A DNA stretch of 7,000 nt from Paracoccaceae bacterium. Its GTDB lineage: Bacteria > Pseudomonadota > Alphaproteobacteria > Rhodobacterales > Rhodobacteraceae. The notes under the pieces are model-generated. The model was not told the DNA's origin and did no database searches. It saw nothing but the letters and a program-made list of their open reading frames with translations. The DNA lies in contig DOIS01000167.1 of NCBI GenBank assembly GCA_003511785.1, forward strand, positions 1 through 7,000, given 5' to 3'. Of this stretch, positions 5,909 to 7,000 are shown piece after piece. The position numbers and the translations under genes were made by a program. Numbering within the stretch: the stretch's first letter is position 1; each line of letters starts with the position of its first letter.

Positions 5909-6278
5909 AAATCCCCAAGTAGATCAGAGATTTACGAGACACCTCAGTGAGGTGGCTCAGGGGGTGTTTGGCGTTAGTAGGCAGATAGTAGGCAGTTGAA
6001 GCTGATTTGCGTGGGGCGTGACGCAGCGACGTGGCGCATCGGATACTTGCTTCATGTGCTCTTGAACCACCGCCAAATCTGACCAAACAGTGAAAATGCC
6101 CTGAGCTGCCTCTACAGCGCGTCTGGAAATTCTTGGTAGGTTGGGGTGGAAATCTGCCGCAAACGCCCTGACAGAGCCTTGTGCGCCCTATGGCCGCCAT
6201 TCCCCGCCAAGTTTTCCCCACCATTTTCGTGCGCGTAGCGGGTCCGTTACTTTCGGCTTCCCCTACCGGGTCCAGAAT
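5909..6278. other. Gene-poor stretch after tRNA-Asn, lower GC
   Basis: No convincing coding region was found in either direction in these 370 bases. A 117-codon open frame on the minus strand (5871-6224) ends inside the tRNA gene with the spurious residues AVGIEPTT and resembles nothing known. A short hairpin, CACCTC-AGT-GAGGTG (5940-5954) with an outer GAG/CTC pairing (5936-5958), lies about 30 bases after the tRNA. It has no T-run and could be a weak terminator. The stretch may be an attachment-site region or decayed island DNA. Confidence 0.5.
5975..5995. repeat. Tandem pair of 10-base repeats near tRNA-Asn
   Basis: TAGTAGGCAG occurs at 5975-5984 and again at 5986-5995, one base apart. 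The second copy starts 77 bases after the tRNA 3' end. Closely spaced short direct repeats beside a tRNA end resemble arm-type binding sites of tyrosine integrases. No integrase gene is in the window, so this role is only suggested. Confidence 0.4.
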
Positions 6279-6971
6279 TCATGCCCCCTGTTCGACATCG
6301 AACTCGGCAATCAAGAAATCGACGGTTGCTTCATCGCGCAATTTGCAGACGATGTTCTGGTTTGCGAACGCGCCTTTAAAACGCTTGGCGTGGCTCGGGT
6401 CCACAGTCTTGCGCCAGTCGATACCCACCACATGCTCAGCTTCCTCCGGCGCGGCTCCGGGCCGCTTCATCCGTGGCTCCGCAAGAGGCTGATCAAACAG
6501 CGGGCCATCCGGGGTCACGAACTCGGCGGCTGGCACAACCTCGCTCGTCACCACGCCGTAGCCGATATACCCATTGCCCTTGTCGTAAACGAAAACCTCG
6601 TCGCCGACGCTGAGCTGTTGCAAGCGTTTGGAATAGAACTCGCCGCCACCTGCACAGATGAAGCCATAGCGCTTCATGTCCTCCCACGAACGATGCTCGC
6701 CCAGCCCCGCATTCACAAAATAGTAGCCTGACCAAGGAGCGCGGACTTTACGTTCTGACCGTTCTTCCACCTCGTCTTGATCGAGCAGGAAATCAGTCGT
6801 CAGCCATTCGCGGCCATCGGCCTCGAAAACGTTGAAGAAGGCCGTGTTGATCGCCAGCCCGTGCTCCTCGGAGAGATATTCAACGATCCTGCGCGACGCC
6901 GCGTCTAACTCGCTGGCGACAATAAGCATAGAATGCGAGGCGTTCAGGCGCTCGGGGTAATCCCCCCGCAA
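6279..6971 (-). CDS. 5'-truncated NucS/DUF91-like nuclease-associated protein with PUA/EVE-like C-terminus
   Basis: This 230-codon remnant starts at a TTG (6971) directly beside the 6972-6991 repeat, and the frame stays open through the repeat to the window edge. The first part, ERLNASHSMLIVASELDAAS RRIVEYLSEEHGLAINT with VFEADGREWL (about 7-58), resembles the segment after the PD-(D/E)XK core in DUF91/NucS-like predicted nucleases. A charged linker (DQDEVEERSERK, 64-75) follows. The rest (about 79-225), with WSGYYFVNAGLGEHRSWEDM (80-99), YGFICAGGGEFYS and LSVGDEVFVYDKGNGYIGYG, resembles a small beta-barrel PUA/EVE-type domain. The catalytic acidic residues of the nuclease core are not in the window, so the N-terminal domain is either lost or lies beyond the repeat. 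The first internal ATG (6929) has no ribosome binding site. GC content is lower than in the genes left of the tRNA, suggesting acquisition. Family recognition is from memory and moderate; function is unproven. Confidence 0.6.
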   Translation of the reverse strand: MRGDYPERLNASHSMLIVASELDAASRRIVEYLSEEHGLAINTAFFNVFEADGREWLTTDFLLDQDEVEERSERKVRAPWSGYYFVNAGLGEHRSWEDMKRYGFICAGGGEFYSKRLQQLSVGDEVFVYDKGNGYIGYGVVTSEVVPAAEFVTPDGPLFDQPLAEPRMKRPGAAPEEAEHVVGIDWRKTVDPSHAKRFKGAFANQNIVCKLRDEATVDFLIAEFDVEQGA

Positions 6972-6991
6972 ATTAGCAGGCTGCTGAAAAA
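6972..6991. repeat. Right copy of the insertion-sequence-like terminal repeat
   Basis: These 20 bases are the reverse complement of bases 1-20 with one mismatch. GGCTGCTGAAAAA continues into GTCGGCTCT at the window edge, so the element body would lie to the right. The repeat interrupts the nuclease-associated gene at its 5' side. The flanking bases (TTAG or AATT here, TTAA on the left) do not form an obvious matching target duplication, so the two ends probably belong to different copies. Confidence 0.6.
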
Positions 6992-7000
6992 GTCGGCTCT

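Noticed and set aside
5871..6224. Minus-strand open frame of 117 codons ending within the tRNA gene
   Set aside because: Its end (AVGIEPTT) is the well-known false translation of tRNA antisense, and the rest has no recognisable domain or ribosome binding site.
6141..6731. Plus-strand open frame of 196 codons
   Set aside because: It runs opposite the better-supported minus-strand nuclease-associated gene and has no recognisable domain.
1..7000. CRISPR array, replication origin or riboswitch
   Set aside because: No regularly spaced repeats, DnaA-box clusters or recognisable riboswitch core were seen on reading the sequence.

Overview
The base composition, gene families and protein details point to an alphaproteobacterium of the order Rhodobacterales (roseobacter group). 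Most of the window is very GC-rich: the line starting at 5401 hand-counts to 42 of 60 G+C. The tightest lineage markers are the M23 peptidase with its long coiled-coil N-terminus, the DUF455 ferritin-like family and the one-cysteine Bcp. No species is assigned.

Layout. Bases 1-20 look like the outer end of an insertion sequence whose body lies to the left. Next come bcp (78-551), a peroxiredoxin, and a DUF455 ferritin-like gene (614-1172) that is broken by an internal deletion with a frame change. After a short GC-rich gap, a cell-envelope operon encodes a membrane-anchored LytM/M23 peptidase (1404-2729) and a bactofilin (2719-3285). The two reading frames overlap by 11 bases, and the operon ends in a clear intrinsic terminator (3313-3340). 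A convergent EnvZ-type sensor histidine kinase (3413-4732, minus strand) has no response-regulator gene beside it. It is divergent from a LACTB2-like metallo-beta-lactamase-fold hydrolase (4840-5763).

A tRNA-Asn(GTT) gene (5834-5908) follows, with a well-formed promoter and an AT-rich UP-like element. Directly beyond it the DNA changes character. GC content drops (the line starting at 6301 hand-counts to 29 of 60), about 370 bases carry no convincing gene, and a pair of identical 10-base repeats sits close to the tRNA. The last gene (6279-6971, minus strand) is the C-terminal part of a NucS/DUF91-like nuclease-associated protein with a PUA/EVE-like tail. Its 5' end is cut where a second copy of the insertion-sequence end begins (6972-6991), in inverted orientation to the copy at bases 1-20.

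Biologically, the firmest unit is the peptidase-bactofilin pair: a polymer scaffold that probably positions a peptidoglycan hydrolase for local cell-wall remodelling. The left gene pair concerns peroxide and possibly iron handling, but its second member is decayed. The right end looks like accessory DNA at a tRNA gene, later interrupted by an insertion sequence. I see no complete undescribed system. The most interesting points are the insertion-sequence ends bracketing the segment, the two damaged genes, and the tRNA-Asn boundary.
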